The notes below the pieces were generated by a model. That model searched no databases and was not told where the DNA came from. It saw nothing but the letters and a program-made list of their open reading frames with translations. A stretch of 64,000 bases of DNA. Origin: Rhynchospora pubera. Taxonomy: Eukaryota; Streptophyta; Magnoliopsida; Poales; Cyperaceae. Below, in pieces: positions 38,318 to 52,800 of this stretch. The stretch covers positions 174,103,144 to 174,167,143 of the forward strand of contig CM051461.1 of NCBI GenBank assembly GCA_028095005.1, written 5' to 3'. The translations under genes and the position numbers were made by a program. Positions within the stretch are counted from its first letter, which is position 1. Every line of letters begins with the position of its first letter.

Positions 38318-41300
38318 ATAATCCAATGTTTATGAGTTCACAAACAAATTCTAAACAATATAAAGAAGTTTAATGTTGGTTGTTGTGATCAAATGACTTA
38401 AAATGAATGCAAAATCGCTTAAAATGCTCAAATAAAATTAGAATCCGTAAAATATGCATATTATGTGAATAATTACAATGTATAATCCAATCATTTTGAA
38501 TAATTGGCCTCATAAACATATTTTAGACTAAATAAAGAGCATAAATATAGATTATTTGTGATCAAATGAATTAAAATGAATGCAAAATCGCTTGAAATGC
38601 TCAAATATACTCAGAATCTGTAAAATATGTACTTTATGTGAATAATTACAAGGTATAATCCAATCGTTTTGAATGATTAAGATCATAAATATATTCTAGA
38701 CAATATAAAGAGCTTAAATATACATTATTGTGATCAAATGACTTAAAATTAATGCAAAATCACTTGAAATGCTCAATATACTCAGAATCTGTAAAATCTG
38801 CACACTTTGTGCATAATTACAATATATAATCCAATTTTTTTGAATAACTGAGTACAAAAATATATTCGAGACTATATAAATAGCTTAAATATTGATTAAT
38901 TTGATCAAATGAATTAAACTGAAAGCAAAATTGCTTCAAATGCTCAAATATACTCAGAATCTGTAAAATCCGAACATTATGTGAATAAATACAATGCATA
39001 ATCTAATCATTTGAATAAGTGAGTCCATAAACATATTCTAAATTATATAAAAAGCATAAATATAGCTTATTGTTATAAAAAAATCGCTTGAAATGCTCAA
39101 ATATACTCATAATCTTTCAAATCTGCACATCATGTGCAGAATTAGAATGTATAATCTGATCGTTTTAAATAAATGAGTTCATAAATATATTCTATACAAT
39201 ATAAAGAGCTTAAATATAGATTATTGTGATCAAATGACTTAAAATGAATGCAAAATCGATTGAAATGCTCAAATATACTCTGAATCTGTAAAATCTGCAC
39301 ATTATGTGAAGAATTAGAATGTATAATCTGATCGTTTTAAATAAATGAGTTCATAAATATATTCTATACTATATAAAGAGCTTAAATATAGATTATTGTG
39401 ATCAAATGACTTAAAATGAATGCAAAATCGATTGAAATGCTCAAATATACTCAGAATCTTTCAAATCTGCACATAATGTGCTTAATTACAATGTATAATC
39501 CAATTGTTTTCAATAAATTATATTATAAACATATTCTTGACAAAATAAAGAGGTTAAATATTGATTATTGTGATCAAATGGCTTAAAATGATTGCAAAAT
39601 TGTTTTAAATGCTCAAATATACTTGGAATCCGTAAAATATGTATATTATGTGAATAATTACAATGTATAATCCAATCGTTTTGAATAAATAAGTTCATAA
39701 GAATATTTAAACTATATAAAAAGTATAAATATAGCTTATTGTGATCAAATGACTTAAAATGAATGCAAAATCGCTTGAAATACTCAAATTTACTCAAAAT
39801 CATTAAAATCAACATATTATGTGAATAATTACAATGTATAATCCTATTATTTTGAAAATTGAGATCATAAACATATTCTAGATAATATATAGATCTTAAA
39901 TATTGTGATAAAAATGACTTAAAATTAATGCAAAATCGCTTGAAATGTTCAAATATTCTCAGAATCTGTAAAAGCTGCCAATTATGTGCGTAATTACAAT
40001 GTATAATCCAATTGTTTAGAATAATTGAGTTCATAGACATATTCTAGACTATAAAAATGACTTAAAATGAATGCAAAATCGCTTGAAAATGCTCAAATAT
40101 AATCAGAATCTTTCAAATCTGCATATTATGTGCATAATTACAATGTATAATCCAATCGTTTTGAATAAGTTATATCATAAACATATTCTAGATAAAATAA
40201 AGTGCTTAAATATATATTATTGCGATCAAATCAATTAAAATGAATGTAAAATAGAGATATTATGTGATCATTTCAAAATGATTATGTGAATAATTATATA
40301 TTATGTGTAAAATCTGCATATTATGTGAATAATTACAATGTATAACCCAATCGTTTCGAATAAATGAGTTCATAAACATATTATAAACTATATAAAGAGC
40401 ACAAATACAGATTATTGTCATCAAATGACTTAAAGTGAATGCAAAATCGCTTGAAATGCTTAAATATACACAAAATCTGTAAAATCTGCATATTATGTGA
40501 ATAATTACAATGTATAATCCAATCGTATTGAATATGTGAGCTCATAAACATATTCTAGACTATATAAAGAACATAAATATAGAATATTGTCATCACATAA
40601 CTTAAAATGAATGCAAAATCAATTGAAATGCTCAAATAAACTTAGAATCTGTATAATATGCATATTATGTGAATAATTACAATGTATAATCAATTCGTTT
40701 GGAATAATTGAGCTCATAAACATATTTTAGACTATATAAAGAGCTTAAATTTAGATTATTGTGATCAAATAACTTAAAATAAATACAAAATCGCTTGAAA
40801 TGCTCCAAAATACTCATAATATTTGAAATCTGCACATTATGTGTGTAATTACAATGTATAATCCAATCGTTTTGAATAACTTAGTTCAGAAATATATTCT
40901 AAACTATAAAGATCATATATATAGATTACTGTTGACAAATGACTTAAAATGAATACAAAATCTTTTGAAATGCTCAAATATACTCAGATATTGTAAAATC
41001 CGTATATTATGTGAATAATTATATTATATAATCCAATTGTTTGGAACAAGTGAGTTCATAAAAATATTTTAAAATATATAAAGAGCTTTAATATAGGTAA
41101 TTGTGATCAAATGACTTAAAATATATGCAAAATCGCTTAAAATGCTCAAATATACTTAGAATTCGTCAAATCTGCACACTATGTGAATAATTATAATGTA
41201 TAAAAAATCTTTTTTAATAATTGACATAATAAATATATTCTAGACTATACAAAGAGCATAAATAAAGATTATTGTGATCAAATGACTAAAAATAAATGCA

Positions 41301-44300
41301 AAATCATTTCAAATGCTCAAATATATTCAAAATCTGTAAAAATCTTCACAATATGTGAATAATTGAGCTCATAAACATATTTTAGACAATATAAAGAGCG
41401 TAGATATAGATTATTGTGATCAAATAATTTAAAATGAATGCAAATCGCTTGAAATGCTCCAATATACTCAGAATCATTAAAATCTGTACATTATGTGTGC
41501 ATTTAAAATGTATAATCGAATCGTTTTTAATAATTTATATTTCAGAAAAATACTCTAAACTATATAAAGATCATAAATATAGATTACTGTGGTCAAATGA
41601 CTTAAAATGAATACAAAATCGTTTGAAATACTCATATATACTAAGAAATTGTAAAATCCGTATATTATGTGGATAATTATAATGTATAATCCAATCGTTT
41701 GGAATAAGTGAGTTCATAAACATATTCTTAACTATATAAAGAGCTTAAATATAGATTATTGTGATCAAATGACTTAAAATGAATGCAAAATTGCTTAAAA
41801 TGCTCAGATATACTTAGAATTTGTCAAATCTGCACATTATGTGAATAATTACAATGTATAAACCAATATTTTAGAAATAATTGAGCTCACAAACATATTT
41901 AGACTATATAAAGAGCTTAAATTTAGATTATTGTGATCAAATAACTTAAAATGAATTCAAAATCACTTGAAATGCTCCAATATATTCAGAATCTTTAAAA
42001 TCTGCACATTATGTGCGCAATTACAATGTATAATCCAATCGTTTTGAATAACTGAGTTCAGAAACATATTCTTAACTATATAAAGATCATAAATATAGAT
42101 TACTGTGGTCAAATGACATAAAAAGAATACAAAATCTTTTGAAATGATCAAATATACTCAGAAAATTTTAAAATACATATATTATGTGAATAATTACATT
42201 ATATAATCCAATCGTTTGGAATAAGTGAGTTCATAAATATATTCTAAACTATATAAGGAGCTTAAATATAGATTATTGTGATCAAATGACTTAAAATGAA
42301 AGCAAAATAGCTTAAAATGCTCAAATATATTTAGCATTTGTCCAATCTGCGCATTATGTGAATAATGACAATGTATAAACAATTTTTTTTTAATACTTGA
42401 CCTCATTAATATATTCTAGACAATATAAAGAGCATAAATATAGATTATTTTGATCAAATGACTTAAAATGAATGTAAAATCGCTTCAAATGCTCAAATAT
42501 ACTCAGAATCTATAAAATCTGCACATTATGTGATGAATTACAATGTATAATCCAATTGTTTTGAATAATTGAGCTCATAAACATATTTTAGACTATATAA
42601 AGAGCTCAAATATAGATTATTGTGGTCAAATGACTTAGAAAAATGCAAAATCGCTTGAAATGCTCAAATATACTCAGAATCTTTAAAATCTACACATTAT
42701 GTGCTTAATTACAATGTATAATGCAATTGTTTAGAATAAGTGAGTTCATAAACAAATTCTTGACTATATAAAGATCTTAAATATAGATGATCGTGATCAA
42801 ATGATTTAAAATGAATGAAAAATCGTTTGAAATGCTTAAATATACTAAGAATCTGTTAAATCTGAACATTATGTGCATAATTACAATGTATAATCAAATC
42901 ATTTTGAATATGTGAGCTCATAAGCATATTTTAGATTATATAAAGAGCTTAAATATATATTATGGTGATCAACTGACTTAAAATAAATGTAAAATCGCTT
43001 GAAATTCTCAAATATATTCCGAATCTGTATAATCTGAATATTATGTGAATAATTACAATGTACAATCCAATCGTTTTGAATAATTTAGCTCATAAACGTA
43101 TTCGAGACTTTACAAAGAGCTTTATTATAGATTATTGTTATCAAATGACTTAAAATGAATGCAAAATTGCTTGAAATACCCAAATATACACAGAATATGT
43201 AAAATCTGCATATTATGTGTGTAATTACAATGAATAATCCGTTCATTTTGAATGAGATTGTTCTTAAACATATTATAGACTTTGTTAAGATCTTAAATAT
43301 AGATTATCGTGAACAAATGTCTTAAATGGAATGCAAAAATCGCTTGAAATGCTCAAATATACTAAAAATCTTTAAAATCTGAACAATTTTGTGCACAATT
43401 ACAATGTATATACCAATATTTTTAAATATGTGAGTTCATAAATATATTCGAGACTTTATAAAGAGATCTTAAATATAGATTATTGTCAACAGATGACTTA
43501 AAATGAATGTAAAATCACTTGAAATATTCAAATATTCTCAGAATCTGTAAAATCTGCAAATTATGTGCGTAATTACAATGTATAATCCAATCGTTTTGAA
43601 TAATTGAGTTCAAAAACATATTCTAGACTATATAAAGAGGTTCAATATAGATTATTTACATCAAATAAATAAAAAATGAATGCAAAATCGTTTGAAATGC
43701 TCAAATATACTCAGAATCTTTCAAATCTGAATATTATGTGCATAATTACAATGTATAATCCAATCGTTTTGAATAAGTGATATCATAAACATATTATAGA
43801 CTATATAAAGAGCTTAAATATACATTATGGTGACCAAATGATTTAAAATGAATGCAAAATCACTTGAAATGCTCAAATATATTCAGAATCTGTATAATCT
43901 GCATATTATGTGAATAATTACAATGTACAATCCAATCGTTTTGAATAATTGAGCTCATAAACATATTCAAGACTTTACAAAGAGCATTATTATAGATTGT
44001 TGTTATCAAATGACTTAAAATGAATGCAAAATCGCTTGAAATACCCAAATATACACAGAATATATAAAATCAGCAAATTATGTGTGTAATTACATTGAAT
44101 AATCCATTCGTTTTGAATGAGTGTGTTCTTAAACATATTCTAGACTTTGTTAAGAGCTTAAATATAGATTATTGTGAACAAATGTCTTAAATCGAAAGAA
44201 AAAATCGCTTGAAATGCTCAATTATACTCAGAATCTTTAAAATCTGAACATATTGTGCATAATTACAATGTAATTTTTAAATAAGTGAGTTCATAAACAT

Positions 44301-47300
44301 ATTCCAGACTTTATAAAGAGAGTTTAAACATAAATTATAGTGAACAGTTGACTTAAAATGAATGTAAAATCGCTTGAAATATTCAAATATTTTTTGAATC
44401 TGTAAAATTTGCAAATTTTGTGCATAATTACAATGTATAATCCAATCATTTTGAATAATTAAGTTCATAAACATATTGTAAACTATCTAAAGAGGTTCAA
44501 TATAGATTATTGACATCAAATGAATTAAAATGAATAAAAAATCGCTTGGAATGCTCAAATATACTCCGAATCTTTCAAATCTGCACATTATGTTCATAAT
44601 TACAATGAATAATCCAATAGTTTTGAGTAAGTTATAACATAAACATATTCTAGAAAAAAATAAAGAGCTTAAATATATATTATTGAGATCAAATCACTTA
44701 AAATGAATGCAAAATAGCTTGAAATGCTCAAATATACTCAGAATCTATAAAATCTGCACATTATGTGACAAATTACAATGTATAATCCAATTCTTATGAA
44801 TAAGTGAGTTCGTAAACATATTCGAGACCATAAAAAGCGCCAATATAGATTAATGTGATCAAATGACTTAAAATGAATTCAAAATCACTTGAAATGCTCA
44901 AATATACTCAGAATCTGTAAAATCTGCAAATTATGTGAATAATTATAATGTATAATCCAACCTTCTCGAACAAATGAGTTCCTAAACATACTATAAACTA
45001 TATAAAGATCATAAATATAGATTATTGTCATCAAATGACTTAAAGTGAATGCAAAATCGCTTCAAATGCTTAAATATACTCAGAATCTATAAAATCTGCA
45101 TATTATGTGAATAATTACAATGTACAATCCAATCGTATTGAATATGTGAGCTCATAAATATATTCTAGAGTATATAAAGAGCTTAAATATAGAATATTGT
45201 CATCACATAACTTAAAATGAATGCAAACTTAATTGAATTGCTCAAATAAACGTAGAATCTGTATAATATGAACATTATGTGAATAATTACAATGTATAAT
45301 CCAATCGTTTTGAATAATTGAGCTCAAACATATTTAGACTATATAAAGATCTTAAATTTAGATTACTGTGATCAAATAACTTAAAATGAATTCAAAATCA
45401 CTTGAAATGCTCCAATATACTCAGAATCTTTAAAATCCGCACATTATGTGCGCAATTACAATGTATAATCCAATCGTTTTGAATAACTGAGTTCAGAAAC
45501 ATATTCTTAACTATATAAAGATCATAAATACAGATTACTGTGGTCAAATGACATAAAAAGAATACAAAATCTTTTGAAATGCTCAAATATACTCAGAAAT
45601 TGTAAAATGTGTATATTATGTGAGTAATTACATTATATAATCCAATCATTTGGAATAAGTGAGTTAATAAATATATTCTAAACTATATTAGGAGCTTAAA
45701 TATACATTATTGTGATCAAATGACTTAAAATGACAGCATAATCGCTTAAAATGCTCAAATATACTTAGCATTTGTCCAATCTGCATATTATGTGAATAAT
45801 TACAATGTATAAACAAATCATTTTTAATAATTAATCCCAAAAACATATTCAAATGCTCAAATATACTCAGAATCTATAAAATCTGCATATTATGTGATGA
45901 ATTACAATGTATAATCCAATAGTTATGAATAATTGAGCTCATAAACATATTTTAGACTATATAAAGAGCTCAAATATAGATTATTGTGTCAAATGACTTA
46001 AATAAATGCAAAATCGCTCGAAATGCTCAAATATACTCAGAATCTTTAAAATCTACACATTATGTGCGTAATTACAATGTATAATGCAATTGTTTAGAAT
46101 AAGTGAGTTCATAAATAAATTCTTGACTATATAAAGATCTTAAATATAGATGATCGTAATCAAATGATTTAAAATGAATGCAAAACCGCTTGAAATGCTT
46201 AAATATACTAAGTAAAATCTATACATTATGTGAATAATAACAATGTATAATCCAATCATTTTGAATATGTGAGCTCATAAACATATTCTAGACTACATCA
46301 AGAGCTTAAATATAGATTATTGTGAACAGATGACTTAAAAGATTGGAAAATCGATTGAAATGTTCAAAGAAACTTATAATCTGTAAAATATGCACATTAT
46401 GTGAATAATTACAATGTATAATCCAATCGTTTTGAATAATTAAGCTCATAAACATATTCTAGACTATATAATGAGCATAAATATAGATTATTGTAATCAA
46501 ATGACTTAAAATGAATGCAAAATCTCTTCAAATGCTCAAATACACTCAGAATCTGTAAAATCTGCACAATACGTGAATAATTACAATGTACAATCCAATG
46601 GTTTTGAATAATTGAGCCCACAAAAATATTCTACACAATATAAAAAGCTTAAATATAAATTATTGTGATCGAATGACTTAAAATTAATGCAAAATCGCTT
46701 GAAATGCTCAAATATACTCAGAATCTTTAAAATCTGAACATCATTTGCATAATTACAATTTATTATCCAATTGTTTTGCATAAGTCATATCATAACATAT
46801 TCTAGACTATATAAAGAGCTTAAATATACATTATTCTGATCAAATGACCTAAAATGAATACAAAATCGCTTGAAATGCTCAAATTTATTCAGAATCTGTA
46901 AAAGCTGCATATTATGTGAATAATTAATATGTACAATCCAATCGTTTTGAATAATTGAACTCATAGACATATTCTAGACTTTATAAAGTGCTTAATTATA
47001 GATTATAGTGGTCAAATGACTTAAATAAATGCAAAATCCCTTGAAATGCTCAAATATACTTAGAATCTTTAAAATCTACACATTATGTGAGTAATTACAA
47101 TGTATAATGCAATTGTTTAGAATAAGTAAGTTCATAAACATATTGTTGACTATATAAAGATCTTAAATATAGATGATTTTGATCAAATGATTTAGAATGA
47201 ATGCAAAATCGTTTGAAATGCTTAAATATACTAAGAATTTGTAAAATCTACACATTATGTGAATAATCACAATGTATAATCCAATCGTTTTGAATATGCC

Positions 47301-47981
47301 ACCTCATAAACATATTCTAGACTATATCAAGAGCTTAAGTATAGATTATTGTGATCAGATGACTTAAAATGAATGGAAAACCGATTGAAATGTTCAAAGA
47401 AATTTAGAATCTGTAAAATATGCGATTTATGTGAATAATTACAATGTATAATCCAATCGTTTTGAATAATTAAGCTCATAAATATATTATAGACTATATA
47501 AAGAGCTTAAATAGAGATTAGTTTGATCAAATTACAGAAAAAGAATGCAAGATCACTTGAAATACTCTAATATACCCAGAATCTTTAAAATCTGCACATT
47601 ATGTGCGTGATTACACTGTATAATCAAATCGTTTTGAATAACTTAGTCTAGAAACATATTATAAACGATATAAAGATTATAAATATAGATTACTATGGTC
47701 AAATAACTTAAAACGAATACAAAATCGTTTGAAATGGTCAAATATACTCAGAAATTGTAAAATTAGTATATTATGTGAATAATTACAATGTGTAATCCAA
47801 TCGTTTAGAATAAGTGAGTTCATAAACATATTCTAAACTATATAAAGAGCTTGAATATAGATTATTGTAATCAAATGACTTAAAATAAATGAAAAATCGA
47901 TTAAAATGCTCAAATATACTAAGAATTTGTCAAATCTGCACATTATGTAAATAATTACAATGTATAAACCATTATTTCCTA

Positions 47982-48068
47982 ATAATCAACCCCATGAACT
48001 TATTCAAGACTACATAAAGAGCATAATCAACCCCATGAACTTATTCAAGACTACATAAAGAGCATAAA
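47982..48068. repeat. 41 bp tandem duplication within a satellite monomer
   Basis: AATCAACCCCATGAACTTAT and TCAAGACTACATAAAGAGCA occur twice in direct succession, a duplication smaller than the monomer. Confidence 0.85.
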
Positions 48069-49411
48069 TATAGATTGTTGTGATTAAATTACTTAAAATG
48101 AATGCCAAATCGCTTCAAATCCTCAAATATACTCAGAATCTGTAAAATCTGGACAATATGTGAATACTTACAATGTACACCCAATTGTGAATAATTGAGC
48201 TCATAAACATATTATACACAATATAAAGAGCTTAAATATAGATTATTGTGATCAAATGACTTAAAGTTAATGCAAAATCGTTTGAAATGCTCAAATATAC
48301 TCAGAATCTTTAAAATCTGAACATTATTTGCATAATTACAATTTATAATCCAATCGTTTTGAATAAGTGATATCATAAACATATTCTAGACTATATAAAG
48401 AGCTTTAATATACATTATGGTGTTCAAATGACTTAAAATGAATGCAAAAGCGCTTGAAATGCTCAAATATAGTCAGAAATATGTAAAATCTGCAAATTAT
48501 GTGAATAATTTCAATGTACAATCCAATCGTTTGGAATAATTGAGCTCATAAATATATTCTAAACTTTATACAGAGCTTAATAATAGATTATTGTGATCAA
48601 ATGACTTAAAATAATTGCAAAATCGCTTAAATTGCTTAAATATACTTAGAATTTGTAAAATCTGCACATTATGTGAATAATTACAATGTATAAACCAATC
48701 TTTCTTAATAATTGACCTCATAAACATATTCTAAACTATGTAAAGATCATAAATATAGATCACTGTGGTCAAATGACTTAAAATATGAATACGAAATCGT
48801 TTGAAATGCTCAAATAAACTCAGAAATTGTAAAATCCGTATATTATGTGAATGATTACAATGTCTAATCCAATCATTTTAAATATGTGAGCTCATAAACA
48901 TATTCTAGATTATATACAGAGCTTAAATATAGATTATGTCATCAAATAACTTAAAATAAATGCAAAGTCGCTCGAAATGCCAAAATATACACAAAATCTG
49001 TAAAATCTGCAAATTATGTGTGTAATTACAATTTATAATCCAATCATTGACTAAGTGTGTTCATAAATAAATTATAAACTATATAATGATCATAAATATA
49101 GATGATTTTGATAAAATGATTTAAAATGAATGGAAATCGTTTGAAATGCTCAAATATACAATGAATCTTTCAAATCTGTACATTATGTGCATAATTAGAA
49201 TATATAATCCAATCATTTTGAATGATTAAGCTCGTGACCATACTTTAGATTATATAAAGAGCATCAATATAGATTATTGTGATCAAATGACTTAAAATAA
49301 ATTCAAAATCGCTTGAAATGCTCAAATATACTCAGAATCTGTAAAATCTGCAAATTATGTGAATAATTTCAATTTCTAATCCAATCGTTTTGAATAAGTG
49401 AGTTCATAAAC

Positions 49412-49450
49412 ATATTCTAGATGTTTATCTAAAAAAAAAACATATTCTAG
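49412..49450. other. Micro-insertion with poly(A) and 11 bp direct repeat
   Basis: ACATATTCTAG occurs on both sides of a small insert ATGTTTATCT plus an A run. This looks like a tiny retroposed fragment or slipped repair product next to the solo LTR. Confidence 0.5.
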
Positions 49451-49458
49451 ACTATATA

Positions 49459-49882
49459 TGACGCCGATCAGATAGAGGTTTCAAGTAGTAAAAGATGTAA
49501 GGATACAATTCACTCAAGGAGGAGTAACACTCAGCTCTCAAGAGAAAGAAAATAGAGATAAAACTCAGAAATTCGTATTCATTTCATAATCTGTCTATTA
49601 CATCATCATCTTTTGCTTATAAAGCAATCTGTTACATTTAAAACTCACTACCCATTAATACATAACCTCAACCACTTTTTCTAATATCAAAACACATTAA
49701 ATAAAAGTCCTAGAAGACCACAAAAGAAAGCACAAAACACAACAACAGAATAATAACTTTTTTTGACTAATTAAAACAAAAGATAACTCTTAACCAACTA
49801 ATTAATTTTATTGACTGCTTCTTTGACTGAATGACATAGCTGGGATGATTAGTCAGCATCTGACGTGGCTCGAACGGTGTCA
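49459..49882 (-). mobile_element. Solo LTR, 424 bp, inserted in the satellite
   Basis: Begins TGACGCCG and ends CGGTGTCA (inverted termini TGACRCCG). It is flanked by ATATA at 49454-49458 and 49883-49887, where the normal monomer has a single ATATA. On the minus strand TTTATAAGCAAAAG may be the TATA region, with AATGAATA-type poly(A) signal and a CTTGAGAG-rich R/U5 region after it. No internal domain remains. Confidence 0.92.
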
Positions 49883-52800
49883 ATATAAAGAGCATAAATA
49901 TAGATTATTGTCAACAAAGGACTTAAAGTGAATATAAAATCGCTTTAAATACCCAAATATACACAGAATCTTTAAAATTTGCACATTATTTCTGTGATTA
50001 CAATAAATAATCCAATCGCTTTAAATGAGTGTGCTCGTAAACAAATTCTTGCCTATGTAAAGAGCTTAAATATATACATTATCGTGAACAAATGTCTCAA
50101 ATTGAATGCAAAAATCGCTTGAAATGCTCAAATATACTCAGAATCTATAAAAATTGCACATTTTGAGCATAATTACAGTGTATAATCCAATCTTTTTTAA
50201 TAAGTGAGTTCATAAACATATTCCAGACTATATAAAGAGGTTAAATATAGATTATTGTGATCAGATGACTCAAAATAAATGTAAAATCGTTTGAAATGTT
50301 AAAATATTCTCAGAACCTGTAAAATCTGCACATTTGTTCGTAATTACAGGGTATAATCCGATCATTTTGAATAATTGAGTTCGTAAACATATTCTAGACA
50401 ATATAAAGAGGCTAAATGTAGGTTACTGAGATCAAATGAATTAAAATGAATGCAAAATAGCCTTAAATGCTCAAATATACTCAGAATCTTTCAAATCTGC
50501 ACATTATGTGCATAATTACAATGCATAATCCAATCATTTTGAGTAATTTATATCCTAAACATATTCTAGATAAAATAAAGAGTTTAAATATATATTATTG
50601 TGATCAAATCATTTAAAACAAATGCAAAATCGCTTGAAATGCTCAAATAAACTTAGAATCTATAAAATATGTACATTATGGGAATAGTTACAATGTATAA
50701 TCCAATTATTTTGAATAATTTAGCACATAAACATATTCTAAACTATATAAAGAGCTTAAATATAGAATATTGTTATCAAATACCTTAAAATGAATGCAAA
50801 ATCAATTGAAATGCTCAAATAAACTTAGAATCTGTATAATAAGCACATTATGTGAATAATTACAATGTATAATCCAATTATTTTGGATAATTGAGTTCAT
50901 AAACATATTTTAGACTATATAAATAGGTTAAATATAGATTATTGTGATAAAATAACTTAAAATGAATGCAAAATCGCTTGAAATGCTTCAATATACTCAG
51001 AATCTTTAAAATCTTCAGATCATTTGCGCAATTACAATGTATAATCCAATCGTTTTGAAAACTTAGTTTAGAAACATATTTTAAACTATATTAAGATCAT
51101 AAATATAGATTACTGTGGTCAAATGACTTATAAAGAATACAGAATCGTTTGAAATGCTCAAATATACTCAGAAATTGTAAAATCCGTATATTATGTGAAT
51201 AATTACAATGTATAATCCAATCATTTGGATTAAGTGAGTTCTTAAACAAATTCTAGACTATAAAAGGGGATTAAATATAGATTATTGTGATAAAATGACT
51301 TAAAATGAATGCAAAATCACTTAAAATGCTCAAATATACTTAGAATTTGTCAAATCTGCACATTATGTGAATAATTACAATGTATAATCCATTCTTTCTT
51401 AATAATTGACCTCATAAACATATTGTAAACTATATAAAGAGCATAAATATAGATTATTGTGATCAAATACTTAAAATAAATGCAAAATCGCTTCAAATGC
51501 TCATATATACTCAGAATCTGTAAAATCTGCACAACATGTGAATAATTACAATGTATAATCCAATCATTTTGAATAATTGAGCACATAAACAATTTCGACA
51601 CGATATGAAGAGTTTAAATATAGATTATTGTGATCAAATAACTTAAAATTAATGCAAAATCGATTGAAATGCTCGAATATAGTCAGAATCTTTCAAATCT
51701 AAATATCATGTGCATAACTATAATGTATAATCCAATTGTTTTGAATAAGTGATATCATAAACATATTCTAGACTATATAAAGAGCTTTAATATACATTAT
51801 AATGATCAAATGACTTAAAATGAATCCAAAATCGTTTAAAATACTAAAATATTCTCAGAATCTGTAAAATCTACATATTATGTGAATAATTACATTGTAC
51901 AATCCAATCGTTTTGAATAATTGAGCTCATAAACAAATTCTAGACTTTATAAAGAGCTTAATTATAGATTATTGTGATCAAATGACTTCAAATGAATGCA
52001 AAATTGCTTCAAATGCTCCAATATACTCAGAATCTTTAAAATTACAATATATGATCCAATCGTTTTGAATAACTTAGTTCAGAAACATATTCTATACTAT
52101 ATAAAGATCATAAATATAGATTACTCTGGTCAAATGACTTAAAATGAATACAAAATTGTTTGAAATGCTCAAATATACTCAGAAATTGTATAATCTATAT
52201 ATTAAGTGAATAATTACAATGTATAATCCAATCGTTTTGAATATGTGAGCTCATAAGCATATTCTAGACTATATAAAGAGCTTAAATATAGATTGTTATC
52301 ATCAAATAACTTAAAATAAATGCAAAATTGTTTCAAATGCCAAAAATATACACACAATTTGTAAAATCTGCAAATTATGTGTGTATACAATGTATAATCG
52401 AATCATTTTGAATAAGTGTGTTCATAAATAAATTTTATACTATATAAAGATCATAAATATAGATGATTATTATCAAATGATTTAAGTTGAATGGAAAATC
52501 GTTTGAAAAGATCAAATATACTCAGAATCTGTATATTATGCACATTACATGAATAATTACAATGTATAACCCAATCATTTTCAATTATGAGCTCACAAAC
52601 ATATTCTAGACTACATAAAGAGCTTAAATATAGATTGTTGTGATCAAAAGACTTAAAATAAGAGCAAAATCGCTTAAAATGCTAAAATATACTCAGAATC
52701 TGTAAAATATGCACATTATGTGAATACTTACAATGTATAAAACCAATCTTTTTGAATAATTGACCGCATAAACATAATCTAGACTATACAAAGAATATAT

